Source: Chromatiaceae bacterium (GTDB taxonomy: Bacteria > Pseudomonadota > Gammaproteobacteria > Chromatiales > Chromatiaceae). Taken from it: a stretch of 64,000 nt of DNA. The stretch's first letter is position 1. Every line of letters begins with the position of its first letter. The stretch spans positions 1 to 64,000 of the forward strand of contig JALOTB010000002.1 in the NCBI GenBank assembly GCA_025458165.1, given 5' to 3'. The notes beneath the pieces are model-generated. The model was not told where the DNA came from. It did no database searches and was given only the letters and a program-made list of their open reading frames with translations. The translations under genes and the position numbers were made by a program. Below, in pieces: positions 26,113 through 35,400 of the stretch.

Positions 26113-26757
26113 ATGCTCCAGTACCGCATTCTCCCGGTCACGGCGTTCCAGCAAAACTGCACCCTGTTCTGGTGCGATGAGACCCGCCAGGCCGTCGTGA
26201 TCGACCCCGGCGGCGAGGCGGACCGCATCCTCGCCACGCTGTTCGACGTCGGGGTCGAGCCGGTCGCCATCCTGCTGACCCACGGTCATGCCGACCACGT
26301 CTCGGCGGCGCCGGAGCTCGCACGCCGCCTGGGGCTGTCGATCACCGGCCCACACCCGGACGACGGCTTCCTGCTCCAGGCGCTGGGGCAGCAGTGCGAG
26401 CTGTTCGGCCTGCCGCCGGCGAACGGCTTCACCCCGGACCGCTGGCTCGCGCACGGGGAGCGCATCCCGCTCGGGCGCACCGAGCTCACGGTGATCCACT
26501 GCCCGGGCCACACGCCCGGCCACCTGGTCTTCTACGAGGCGAAGAGCCAGCTCGCCCAGGTGGGGGACGTGCTGTTCCGCGGAGCGATCGGCCGAACCGA
26601 TTTCCCGGGTGGGAACCATAGTTCCCTACTCGCTTCGATCCGCGAGCGCCTGCTGCCGCTCGGCGACGGGGTTCGCTTCATCCCGGGCCACGGGCCCATG
26701 TCGACGTTCGGCGTCGAGCGCCGCACCAACCCCTTCCTCGTCGCACCCGGCGCCTAG
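26113..26757 (+). CDS. MBL-fold hydrolase (YcbL/glyoxalase II-like)
   Basis: 214 residues. The metal-binding motif is T56-H-G-H-A-D-H62, and the other ligands come from CPGHTPGH, GDVLFRGAIGRTD and IPGHGP. This is the YcbL-type glyoxalase-II-like subfamily, which may hydrolyse S-lactoylglutathione or a related thioester; the substrate is inferred only from the family. ATG 26113. A hairpin overlaps the stop codon. Confidence 0.9.
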   Translation: MLQYRILPVTAFQQNCTLFWCDETRQAVVIDPGGEADRILATLFDVGVEPVAILLTHGHADHVSAAPELARRLGLSITGPHPDDGFLLQALGQQCELFGLPPANGFTPDRWLAHGERIPLGRTELTVIHCPGHTPGHLVFYEAKSQLAQVGDVLFRGAIGRTDFPGGNHSSLLASIRERLLPLGDGVRFIPGHGPMSTFGVERRTNPFLVAPGA

Positions 26758-26774
26758 CCCCGACCTGGGGCTAG
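26754..26774 (+). terminator. Terminator-like hairpin overlapping the MBL stop
   Basis: Perfect 8-bp stem CTAGCCCC / GGGGCTAG with GACCT loop; TTTT comes six bases later at 26781-26784. Confidence 0.55.
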
Positions 26775-26874
26775 GGACGGTTTTCCCGTCGGCTCAAGGG
26801 CTTCTGGACTGCCCCGAAGCGCTCGGTAGTTCTGTGCTTTAATACACCTCAAACAGCGTTTTTTGGACACCGCC

Positions 26875-27615
26875 GTGGGCTCTGATACCCCCCCGATCTC
26901 GCGTCTGCGCAGCGGCCGTACCTACTGGGTGCGCCGGACGCCGCCGCCATCCGCCGAGGCCGAGTCCGCCACCGCCAGTCCTCCCAAGCGCCCCCCGGGC
27001 AAGCGCTTCGTCGAGCCCTACCGGCTGAGCGACGAGCAGCGGGCAGCGATCATCGCGCCGCTTGCGGAGCTCGGCGTCGGCGACGCCGAGAGCCGCGAGC
27101 TTTTCGCCGCCGCGATGGAGTACGACCTGGCGGGCTGCCGCGACCTGGCGTCGCCGGAGCCCCAGCCGCCCGCGCGCAAGCCCAAGCCGAGCACGGAGGA
27201 GCGCCGTCTGCGCGCGCTCGCCGAGGCCGCACAGGCACTGGCGGATCAGCTCGCGGGGCTCGACCCGAAGGCGACCGAGCGGCTGACGCTCGCGCTGGGC
27301 GAGACCGACCGCTTCAAGCGCAGCTATGGCGACGACTACCTGCGCGCCCTGCGCTGCGAGCTTCAGCGGGTCGCCGGTGCCGCGCCGAAGACAGAGACCG
27401 GGCCCGCCGCGCCCGAGCCGAAGCCGGCGCTGCCGGAGCCCGCGCGTCGCTTCGTGCTGCGCGCGGCCGACGCCTTCAGCGACTGCTTCGAGACCAAGGC
27501 CAGCGCCCAGCGCGGCTCCGCCTTCCTCGCCACCCTCCAGGCGATCGTTGCCGTCACCGGTGTACGCATCCCACTCGAGCCGCGCACCGTCGCGGAGATC
27601 CTCGCCAAGGCCTAG
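26875..27615 (+). CDS. Hypothetical protein, charged and Ala/Pro-rich
   Basis: 246 residues. I do not recognise a family. The N-terminus is basic and Pro-rich (RLRSGRTYWVRRTPPP). The middle has helical YRLSDEQRAAIIAPLAEL and a later LRALAEAAQALADQL stretch. No signal peptide or membrane helix is seen, so it is probably cytoplasmic. GTG 26875 is taken as the start; a TTG lies at 26863 in frame. Codon use matches the neighbours, so I think it is real. Confidence 0.7.
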   Translation: MGSDTPPISRLRSGRTYWVRRTPPPSAEAESATASPPKRPPGKRFVEPYRLSDEQRAAIIAPLAELGVGDAESRELFAAAMEYDLAGCRDLASPEPQPPARKPKPSTEERRLRALAEAAQALADQLAGLDPKATERLTLALGETDRFKRSYGDDYLRALRCELQRVAGAAPKTETGPAAPEPKPALPEPARRFVLRAADAFSDCFETKASAQRGSAFLATLQAIVAVTGVRIPLEPRTVAEILAKA

Positions 27616-27675
27616 CCGGGGCCGGACGGCGACCAGCCCCCGCTCGCCGCGCGCCAACCACGTCGGGCTGCCTCC

Positions 27676-28083
27676 TTGTCCTGGGCTGGTTATCTCTTCC
27701 TCGCCGTCTCAGCCCTGATCATCGCGCCCGCACTCTGGATCAAGCTCGCGAGCGGCCGCATCCGCGGCAGACCCATCGCCGGGCTTGCGGCGGTCTTCCC
27801 GGACCTCGCCGGCTACCAAGGGCGTGCCGTGATCTACTGCGATAGCGCGCACTGCGGGCCCTGCCGGCGGCTGGCCCCGGCCATCGAGGCCCTGGCCGCG
27901 CGACGGCCTCGCCTCTACCGACTCGACCTCGGCACCCACGCCGAGCCGGCGCTTGCCCTCGGTGTCCGCGCCACCCCGACCAGCCTCCTGGTCGAGAACG
28001 GGCAGGTCGTCAAGGTCATCCTGGGCGACCCGCTGCGGGCGATCGAGACCTTTCTCGTGGATCGACCCACCGCCTCGGGCTGA
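27676..28083 (+). CDS. Membrane-anchored thioredoxin-like protein
   Basis: 135 residues. An N-terminal membrane segment (YLFLAVSALIIAPALWIKLA) leads into a thioredoxin fold with the active site C60-G-P-C63 in DSAHCGPCRRLAPAIEAL, then RATPTSLLVENG with the cis-Pro loop. It is a membrane-tethered thiol-disulfide oxidoreductase; which face of the membrane is not certain. It starts at a TTG. Confidence 0.8.
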   Translation: MSWAGYLFLAVSALIIAPALWIKLASGRIRGRPIAGLAAVFPDLAGYQGRAVIYCDSAHCGPCRRLAPAIEALAARRPRLYRLDLGTHAEPALALGVRATPTSLLVENGQVVKVILGDPLRAIETFLVDRPTASG

Positions 28084-28130
28084 TCACCGCTTCTCGGCAA
28101 GCCGCGTCGGCTCGCGGACTCGCGGTGATC
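28082..28130 (+). terminator. Long-loop inverted repeat after the thioredoxin-like gene
   Basis: GATCACCGC and GCGGTGATC form a perfect 9-bp stem, with a 31-base loop that can itself fold. No T-run. It may end the transcript. Confidence 0.35.
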
Positions 28131-28213
28131 GCCGAGCGCGGTGCCTCGGTTACAATCGCCCCGCCGGGCCCCTTGCCAGCCCGACCCTTGCGACTGGGAG
28201 GTCCCGAGATTCG

Positions 28214-31072
28214 ATGATCTTCAAGCGTTTCCTCTCTCCGAAGTCACAGCGGCCAGGCCTGCCGCGGGATCAGGAGGGGCTGCTCGCCATCGTCCGCAGC
28301 AACGCCGACAACGCCCTGCGGCGTGACGCCTGCCGGCACATCCACCGACTCCCGGCGCTGCGCGAGATCGCCGAGGCAGACGCCGACGCGGGTGTGCGCG
28401 AGCTGGCGATGGCCCATTACCGCCGGCTCCTGTGCGGGGGTAGCCAGGGCGAGGCCCCGACCCTCGCGGAGCGGCTCGAGGAGCTCGCCATCCTCAGCGA
28501 CCAGCGCGTGGTCGAGCAGGTCGCCAGTACGGCGGTCGAGCCCCAGGTGCGCCTCGCCGCCATCGCACGCCTGGAGAGCCCCGAGGCCCTCGTCGCCTGC
28601 GCCTGCGACGACGCCCTTGCCGCCAACCGCAACGCCGCCGCCGAACGCATTGCCGACCGCACCGCCCTCGAGCACCTCCTGCGCAGCATCGGCAAGCGCG
28701 ACAAAAACGTCCACCGTATCGCGCGCCAGCGGCTCAAGGAGGCCCACGAGCGCGAGGCCCTGCCCGCGCGGGTGCGCGCCCAATGCGCCGAGCTCTGCGA
28801 GAAGCTGGAGCGCCTGGGGCGGTTCGAGAGCTGGCAGCAGGACCTCGCCCTGCTGGAGCTGATCGACCGCCAATGGGCCGAGATCGCCGCCGCCGCGGAT
28901 GCCGACGCCCAGGCACGCTATCAGGGGCTGCGCGAGCGCTTCCTCGCCGCCTACGAGGCCTACCGCGCCGAGCACGCGGCCGAGATCGCCGCACAAGAGG
29001 CCCGTGAGGCCCTGCGCCTGGAGCGGACTGGACTGCTCGATGAGCTCGCGGCCTGTGCGGCACTCACCGACGAGACCGAGCTCAGCGCACGTCTGCAAGA
29101 CATCGACACCCGCTGGGCGGGTCTCGCCGGCCTCCCCGCGGCGGAGCAGTCGGGCCTCGATCGCCGCTACGGCGCCTTGAGCGCACAGATCGCCGCCCAC
29201 CGCCAGGCGCTCGCCGAGGATCGCCGCCGCGCGACGCGGCTGCGCAAGCTCGCACAGACGGCGGAGAAGACACTCAGCGAAGGCAAACCGCTGGAGCACC
29301 AACGCATCCGCGCACTGCTCGACGAGGTCCGCCAGATCCTTACCGCCGAGCACAACGATCCAGCGCTCGCGGAGCGCCTCGGGGCGCTGGCCGCCCAGCT
29401 TGACGAGCGCCTGAGCAAACAGCGCCAGCACGCCGAGAAGCGCCTCGGCGAGACGCCCGGCAAGCTCGACGAGCTCGAGGCCGCCATCGAGGGCGGGGAG
29501 CTCAAGCATGCCGAGCCCTTGTACCAGAGCCTGCTCGCCGGCCTGGAGCTGGTGCACGCGAGCGGTCTGCCAAAGTCCGGCTATGCCGCCTTTGAGACCC
29601 GCCTCCACGGACTGGCGCCGCGGGTGCGCGACCTGCAAACCTGGCGCAAGTGGGGCGCCGACCAGCATCGCCATGCCCTGTGCGAGGCGATGGAGGGCCT
29701 CCTTGCCGCCGACTTGCCATTGGAGGCGGTCCACCTGCGGCTGCACGACCTGCAGATGGAGTGGAAGGGGCTCGACCAGAGCGGCTCGCCCGTCAATCAC
29801 CCGCTGTGGGACCGTTTCCACGCCCTCTCCGATCAAGTCTACACCCGCTGCAAACCGTACCTCGACGCCCAGGCCGCGGAGCGAGAGATCAACCGCCGTC
29901 ACCGCGAGGCCCTGTGCGCGGAGCTGGAGCACTTCCTCGACCAGGTCGACTGGGCGCGCATGGACTGGAAGAAGGCCGCCCGCGCCGAGCGCGAGATGCG
30001 CCAGGCCTGGGCGGCGGCCGGCGAGACCGAGGGGCGTCACCGCAAGGGGCTGGAGAAGCGTTTCCACACCGCCATCAAGCGGCTCGACGAACGCCTCACC
30101 GCCGAGCGCGCGCGCAATCAGGCGCACAAACGCGACCTGATCGTCCGCGTCGAGTCACTCGTCAGCGCCCCCGACCTCGACCGGGCCATCGAGGACACCA
30201 AGCAGCTCCAGCGCCAGTGGCACACCACGGTCCCGGCGCGCCAGAAGGAGGAGAATCGGCTCTGGCAGCAGTTCCGCAACGCCTGTGATGCCGTCTTCGC
30301 CCGGCGCCGCGAGCAGCAGGAGGCGGCCAGTGCCGAGCTCCAGGAGCACCTGCGCCAACGCGAGGCCCTGTGCGAGGAGGCCGAGGCGCTCGCCGCCGCG
30401 GAAGCGGGCGAGCAGGCGCTCGTCGCCGCGCTGCGCGGACTGGAGGCACGCTGGCGCGACGCATCCGCGCTCCCGCTGCCGCGTCAGGGTGCAACCGCGG
30501 TCGCACAGCGTTGGCAGGACGCCCGCAGTCGTTTGCTACAGCGGATCGAAGGGCTTCGCGAGCAGGCGCAACGCGAGTCGATGGCGCTGCTGGAGCGTCA
30601 GGCCGCCCTGTGCGAAGGGCTGGAGCGCGGGACCGCCGACGCGGACACCGCCGAGGCACAGTGGCAGGCCCTGCCCTCGCATCGCGATGCCGAGCGGCAA
30701 CGGGCGATCGGCGCGCGCTTCGCCGCGGCCCTCGCCGCCGCACGCTCCGGCCGCGGGGGGCTCGCCGAGCGCCAGGCCGCCTTCGCGGCGAACGGCGCCC
30801 GCCGCGCCGAGATCTGCCTGCGCCTGGAGGTCCTCGCGGGCATCGATTCCCCCCCCGAGCACCGCGAGGAGCGCCTCGCGTTCCAGGTCGCGCGGCTCAA
30901 GGACCACATGCGCGACGGCGAGGGCGACCCCTTGCAGGGGGACGGGCGGCTGATCGATGCCTGGTACCTCTGCGGCGCGGCGCCGCAGGAGGTCGCCCCC
31001 ACGCTCGACGCCCGCTTTGCCCGCGCACGTGCCGCGTTGGAGCAGTCGGAGCGCAAGAGTGAAGCGGCCTAG
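28214..31072 (+). CDS. Very long DUF349 protein
   Basis: 952 residues from ATG 28214, with GGAGG about 12 bases ahead. An N-terminal HEAT-like region (about 30-170, with RELAMAHYRRLL) leads into repeated all-helical blocks typical of DUF349 (for example WQQDLALLELIDRQWAEI, then WHTTVPARQKEENRLWQQF and a YLCG end). The protein is highly charged and rich in Glu/Arg/Ala. Family members are large cytoplasmic coiled-coil proteins without an assigned role. No partner gene suggests one here. Confidence 0.85.
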   Translation: MIFKRFLSPKSQRPGLPRDQEGLLAIVRSNADNALRRDACRHIHRLPALREIAEADADAGVRELAMAHYRRLLCGGSQGEAPTLAERLEELAILSDQRVVEQVASTAVEPQVRLAAIARLESPEALVACACDDALAANRNAAAERIADRTALEHLLRSIGKRDKNVHRIARQRLKEAHEREALPARVRAQCAELCEKLERLGRFESWQQDLALLELIDRQWAEIAAAADADAQARYQGLRERFLAAYEAYRAEHAAEIAAQEAREALRLERTGLLDELAACAALTDETELSARLQDIDTRWAGLAGLPAAEQSGLDRRYGALSAQIAAHRQALAEDRRRATRLRKLAQTAEKTLSEGKPLEHQRIRALLDEVRQILTAEHNDPALAERLGALAAQLDERLSKQRQHAEKRLGETPGKLDELEAAIEGGELKHAEPLYQSLLAGLELVHASGLPKSGYAAFETRLHGLAPRVRDLQTWRKWGADQHRHALCEAMEGLLAADLPLEAVHLRLHDLQMEWKGLDQSGSPVNHPLWDRFHALSDQVYTRCKPYLDAQAAEREINRRHREALCAELEHFLDQVDWARMDWKKAARAEREMRQAWAAAGETEGRHRKGLEKRFHTAIKRLDERLTAERARNQAHKRDLIVRVESLVSAPDLDRAIEDTKQLQRQWHTTVPARQKEENRLWQQFRNACDAVFARRREQQEAASAELQEHLRQREALCEEAEALAAAEAGEQALVAALRGLEARWRDASALPLPRQGATAVAQRWQDARSRLLQRIEGLREQAQRESMALLERQAALCEGLERGTADADTAEAQWQALPSHRDAERQRAIGARFAAALAAARSGRGGLAERQAAFAANGARRAEICLRLEVLAGIDSPPEHREERLAFQVARLKDHMRDGEGDPLQGDGRLIDAWYLCGAAPQEVAPTLDARFARARAALEQSERKSEAA

Positions 31073-31093
31073 CCCGGCTCAGCGGGGGCGCGC

Positions 31094-31525
31094 GTGAGCG
31101 GCCCGCCCTTCGCCAGCCCCGAGGCGGCCGAGGAGGCCTTCTATGCCGCCTTCGCGACCGCCGACGCGCGCGCCATGGAAGTCGTCTGGGCCTACGGCGA
31201 TCCCATCGCCTGCATCCACCCCGGTGGCGGACTGATCGAGGGCCGCCGGGCGGTGATGCAGAGCTGGATCGACATCTTCTCCGGCGCCCGGCCGCCGACC
31301 CTGGAGCACCGGGTGGTCGCGACATTCGCGGACGGCAACCTCGTGGTGCGGATGGTCGAGGAGCGCATCCGCCCCTCGGGCAGCCCGGGCGAGGAGGCCA
31401 CCCGCGTGCTCGCCACCAACACCTACCGGCGCGAGGAGGACGGCTGGCGCCTGGCCGCCCACCACGCCTCACTGCCGATGATCCGTGCGCGCGGCGGAAA
31501 GGCGGCCCCGCCCCGGCTGCACTAG
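31094..31525 (+). CDS. SnoaL-like/NTF2-fold protein
   Basis: 143 residues. An NTF2-like cone fold is suggested by EAFYAAFATADARAMEVVW, then ACIHPGGG and ATNTYRREEDGWRLAAHH. Such proteins are small ligand-binding or isomerase-like enzymes without a shared reaction. GTG 31094 start. It follows the DUF349 gene by 21 bases and may be cotranscribed. Confidence 0.75.
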   Translation: MSGPPFASPEAAEEAFYAAFATADARAMEVVWAYGDPIACIHPGGGLIEGRRAVMQSWIDIFSGARPPTLEHRVVATFADGNLVVRMVEERIRPSGSPGEEATRVLATNTYRREEDGWRLAAHHASLPMIRARGGKAAPPRLH

Positions 31526-31629
31526 GTCGACGCGGATGATTCGCGGTCCCTGGCAACATCAGCGCGGGACCCGATGAAGCTGGTGGGCCCGCCGCCGCGG
31601 GTGGGAATCGCTGAATCCCCGAGCGTCTG

Positions 31630-32484
31630 CTAGCGCACGTTCTGCTTGAAGGCCGGGACGTCGGCGTTGCGCGCCTGCGAAAAGTTGGCGAAGGTGATGT
31701 TGACGGTCACCAGGGGCACGCCGCGGAAATTGGCGTCCGCGACGTCGGCATGACGGAGGACCGCCCCCTGGAGCTGCGCCCCCTCGAGGTCCGCCCCGGT
31801 GAGCTTGGCGTGATGGAGGTTGACGTCGCGCAGCGAGACCCCGCGCAGATCGGCCCCCACCAGGCTCGCCTCGCGCATGTTCGCGAGATTGAGCACCGCC
31901 GCGACCCGCCCGTCGCCACCGCCCAGTCGGGCACGATCGAGCTTGGCCCGGAACAGCTTGACGCCGTTCATGTGCGTGTTCTCGACGTCGGCCCCGGTGA
32001 GGTCGCTGCCCCCGAGCACCGCCTCGATCAGCACCGACCCGCTGATCCGGACCCGAGTGAGACGGGCCTCGCGCACACAGGCGTTGCTCAGATCCGTCCG
32101 TTCGATCACGGCATCGCTCAGATCGGAGCCGTGCAGATCGACGTAGCGCATGTCGCAGGCGATGAAGCGTGCCCCGCTCAGGCGGCAGTTGGTCAGCACT
32201 GCGCCGCTCCCGGGTGAGCCATCGCTGAGCTTCGCCTCCTCGAAGACGGCGCCGGTCAGGTCCGCCCCATCGAGCTCGGTGCGCACCAGGATCGTCCCCT
32301 TCAGCCGGGCACCCGCGAGGTCCGCACCGATGAGGTCGGCCTCCTGGAGCCAGGCCCCGCTCAGGTCTCTCCCGCGCAGGTCGGCGCCGTCGAGGTTGTC
32401 GTCGCGCAGGTCGGCGCCGACCAGGGTGTCGGCCTCCACCACCCGCAGGACCTCGCCCGTCTCTCTGTGTCGGATCTCGATCAT
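31630..32484 (-). CDS. Pentapeptide-repeat protein
   Basis: 284 residues. Residues 25-270 are built from five-residue A(D/N)LXX repeats (GADLRDDNLDGADLRGRDLS and many more), which form a right-handed quadrilateral helix. The N-terminal MIEIRHRETGEVLR precedes them. Roles vary from topoisomerase protection to effector scaffolds; nothing here picks one. ATG 32484 has GAGGGCGGC ahead. It ends 12 bases from the RND gene's stop side. Confidence 0.85.
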   Translation of the reverse strand: MIEIRHRETGEVLRVVEADTLVGADLRDDNLDGADLRGRDLSGAWLQEADLIGADLAGARLKGTILVRTELDGADLTGAVFEEAKLSDGSPGSGAVLTNCRLSGARFIACDMRYVDLHGSDLSDAVIERTDLSNACVREARLTRVRISGSVLIEAVLGGSDLTGADVENTHMNGVKLFRAKLDRARLGGGDGRVAAVLNLANMREASLVGADLRGVSLRDVNLHHAKLTGADLEGAQLQGAVLRHADVADANFRGVPLVTVNITFANFSQARNADVPAFKQNVR

Positions 32485-32495
32485 CGCTGCCGCCC

Positions 32496-35400
32496 TCACT
32501 CAATCCGGATCGTCTTAGTCTCCCCGTCCTCCTCCCCGCCGTCGGTGGCCCCCGCACGACCGGAGAGCCGGGTCGTCTGCGCGCGACCGTTGTATGCCTC
32601 GGCGCGCGGCTTACCGCTGGATGCCCGTCGGCGCGGCGTACTACTGGGCTTACCTTCCCCCGCGGCGTCCGCAGGCGCTACGGCTGCCGCAGCCTGCCCG
32701 GCCGCCGGCTGTGAGTCACCGGCCGCCGTGCGGGCCTTGCGCGGGCGCGCGGGGGCCGCGGATGAGCCAGCCGCCGCCCGCCTGCTCGGCGTCGCGGCTT
32801 GGCCGTCGCTCCGCTTCGAGGCGGCCCTTCCGGTCGCACGGGCACGCGGCTTGGGTGCCGTGGCGGCCACGGGGACCGGCGATACTGGGGCCGGCGCTGG
32901 ACGCTCGACACGCGCGGCCGGCGGATCGGCGGGGGGCGCGGGCGGGTCCGGCGCCTGAGCGGCCAGGCCGGAGATGTCGCCCGCCGCGACGGGGCCAGCG
33001 AGCGGTCCCGGCGATGGCGCCGCCGGTGCCGGGGCCTTGGGCGGATAGACACCTCCGCCGCCGGAGGACCCGCCGCCGGCACCCGGGCCACCCGTGGGAG
33101 GCACTGGGGCGGCTGGGGCCCGGTTGCGCTTGGCCAAGAGCGCACCTATGAGCATCTGCAGCAGCCGCCAGAGCGAGAGGAGCACCGTGCTCAGCACCCC
33201 GATGAAGGCGAAGAGAAAGGACACCAGCCCACCCCAGAGGCGCAGCCATACCGGTGTTCCTCCTGCGGTCATCGGCCGCGCGGCCCCCCCCTTGCGGGCG
33301 CCGCCTGGCACCTCCTCGACCTCCGCGTAGCGCCCCGAGAGCTCGATCTCGCCGCTCTCGGTCTCCTCCAGGTAGAAGTGCCGGCGTAGGCTGATGCAGC
33401 CTAGCGGGATAACAATCACCGCTAGCAGGGTCCCCACCGAAGCGCCAAAGAAGATGCTGACCGCCATCCCCTGGAAGATCGGGTCAAACATCAGGGTCCA
33501 GGCCCCGCCGATGGTGGTGAGCGAGGTGATCAGGATGGGTCGCATGCGGATCTCGGCCCCGGCGACCGCCGCCTCGCGGACGCTCTTGCCCTTGGCCACC
33601 TCGATCTTGACGAACTCGACGATCAGGATCGACTGGCGCACGATGATGCCGCCCAGCGCAATCAGCCCGATCATCGAAGTCGCGGTGAACTCCGCCCCCA
33701 TGATCCAGTGGCCCGGGATGATGCCGATCAGGGTGAGCGGGATCGGGGCCATGATCAGCCCGCCCAGCGCGAGGTCCCCGAACTGCCAGACGATCAGGGC
33801 GTAGATCAACAGCAGGGCGGCCATGAAGGCGAGGCCCATATCGCGAAAGGTCTCGTAGGTAACCGTCCACTCCCCCGACCACTCGAAGCCGGATTGGGTG
33901 TCGTCAGATGGCGGACCGATCAGCCCCATGGGCATGCCGCTGATCTGCACCCCGTCGGGGGCCGTGTAGCCCGCGAGCTTGTCCTCCACCCCGAGCATGC
34001 CGTAGATCGGCGCCCCGAGGCGGCCCTCCATCTCGCCCACGACGTACTCCATCGGGCGCAGGTCCTTGTGGTAGAGGATCGGGTCTTCCGGCATCTTGAC
34101 GAAGCGCCCGAGCTCGGCGAGGGGTACGGTCTCGCCGCTCGGTGACATGATCGGCAGGCTCCCGAGGGTCGAGAGCGCGGCGCGGTTGGCGAGCGGGGTC
34201 TGCAGGACGATATAGGTCGGCTCTAGGACAGTCCCGCGCTTGACGTCACCGACCTTGTAGCCGCCCATCGCCATGGCGACGTTCTGGTTGATGGCGTCGA
34301 CTGAGATGCCGCGGCGCACGGCCTTCTCGGTGTCGACCTCGAAGCGCCAGTAGTCGTAGGGCTCGGCCATGTAGTTGTCGACGTCGACGATCCCCTCGAC
34401 CTCCTCAAAGATCCTGGTCATGTCGCGCGTGACCTGGCGTCGGACCTCCTCGCTGGGACCGTAGACCTCCGCCACCACCGTCTGGAGCACGGGCGGGCCG
34501 GGCGGCATCTCCACGACCGCGATCTGCGCGCCCAGACCCTGGGCCAGCGGCGTGAGCAGCGCGCGCGCGGCGACCGCGATCTGGTGGCTGCTGCGCTCGC
34601 GCTCCCGTTTGTCTTTGAGCATCACCAGCAGGTCGCCTTCCCAAGGGTTTTGGCGCAGGTAGTAGTGGCGGACCATGCCGTTGAAGTTGAAAGGCTGCGC
34701 CGTCCCGGCGTAGGTCTGCACCGCGGTCACCTCGGGGATCTCGCGGGTCTTCTCGGCAAGCTGGCGCACGACGTTGGCGGTCTCCGGGAGGGGAGTACCC
34801 TCGGGCATGTTGACGACGACGCTGAACTCCGGCTTGTTGTCGAAGGGCAGCATCTTCACGGGGACCGTCTGGGTATAGAAGAGGACGCACGCCGCGGCCG
34901 TGGCCACGATGCTTAAGACCAGGAAGCCAACCCCGAGGCTGCGGTGCTCGATCAGAGGCAAGACCAGGGGGCGGTAGACCTTGCCCACGATCCGCCGGGT
35001 GCGCTCCTCCCGCCGCTCCGCCTTGTGCAGGGCCTCCATCTTCGGGCGGACCCGCAGGGCGAACCAGGGCGTGAAGACGAACGCGGCGAACAGCGAGAAG
35101 GCCATCGCCGAGGACCCGAGCACCGGGATCGGCCGCATGTAGGGGCCCATGAGCCCGCTCACCCAGCCCATCGGCAGCAGCGCGGAGATGATGGTGAGGG
35201 TGGCGAGGATGGTGGGGTTGCCGACCTCGTCCACCGCGCGCACCGCGTGGGCAATCGAGGTCTTACCGACCTCGAGCCAGTGGCGGAAGATGTTCTCGAC
35301 CACCACCGTGGCGTCGTCCACCAGGATGCCGATCGAGAAGATCAGCGCGAACAGGCTCACCCGGTCGATCGTGTAATCCACCATCATCGCCCACCAGATG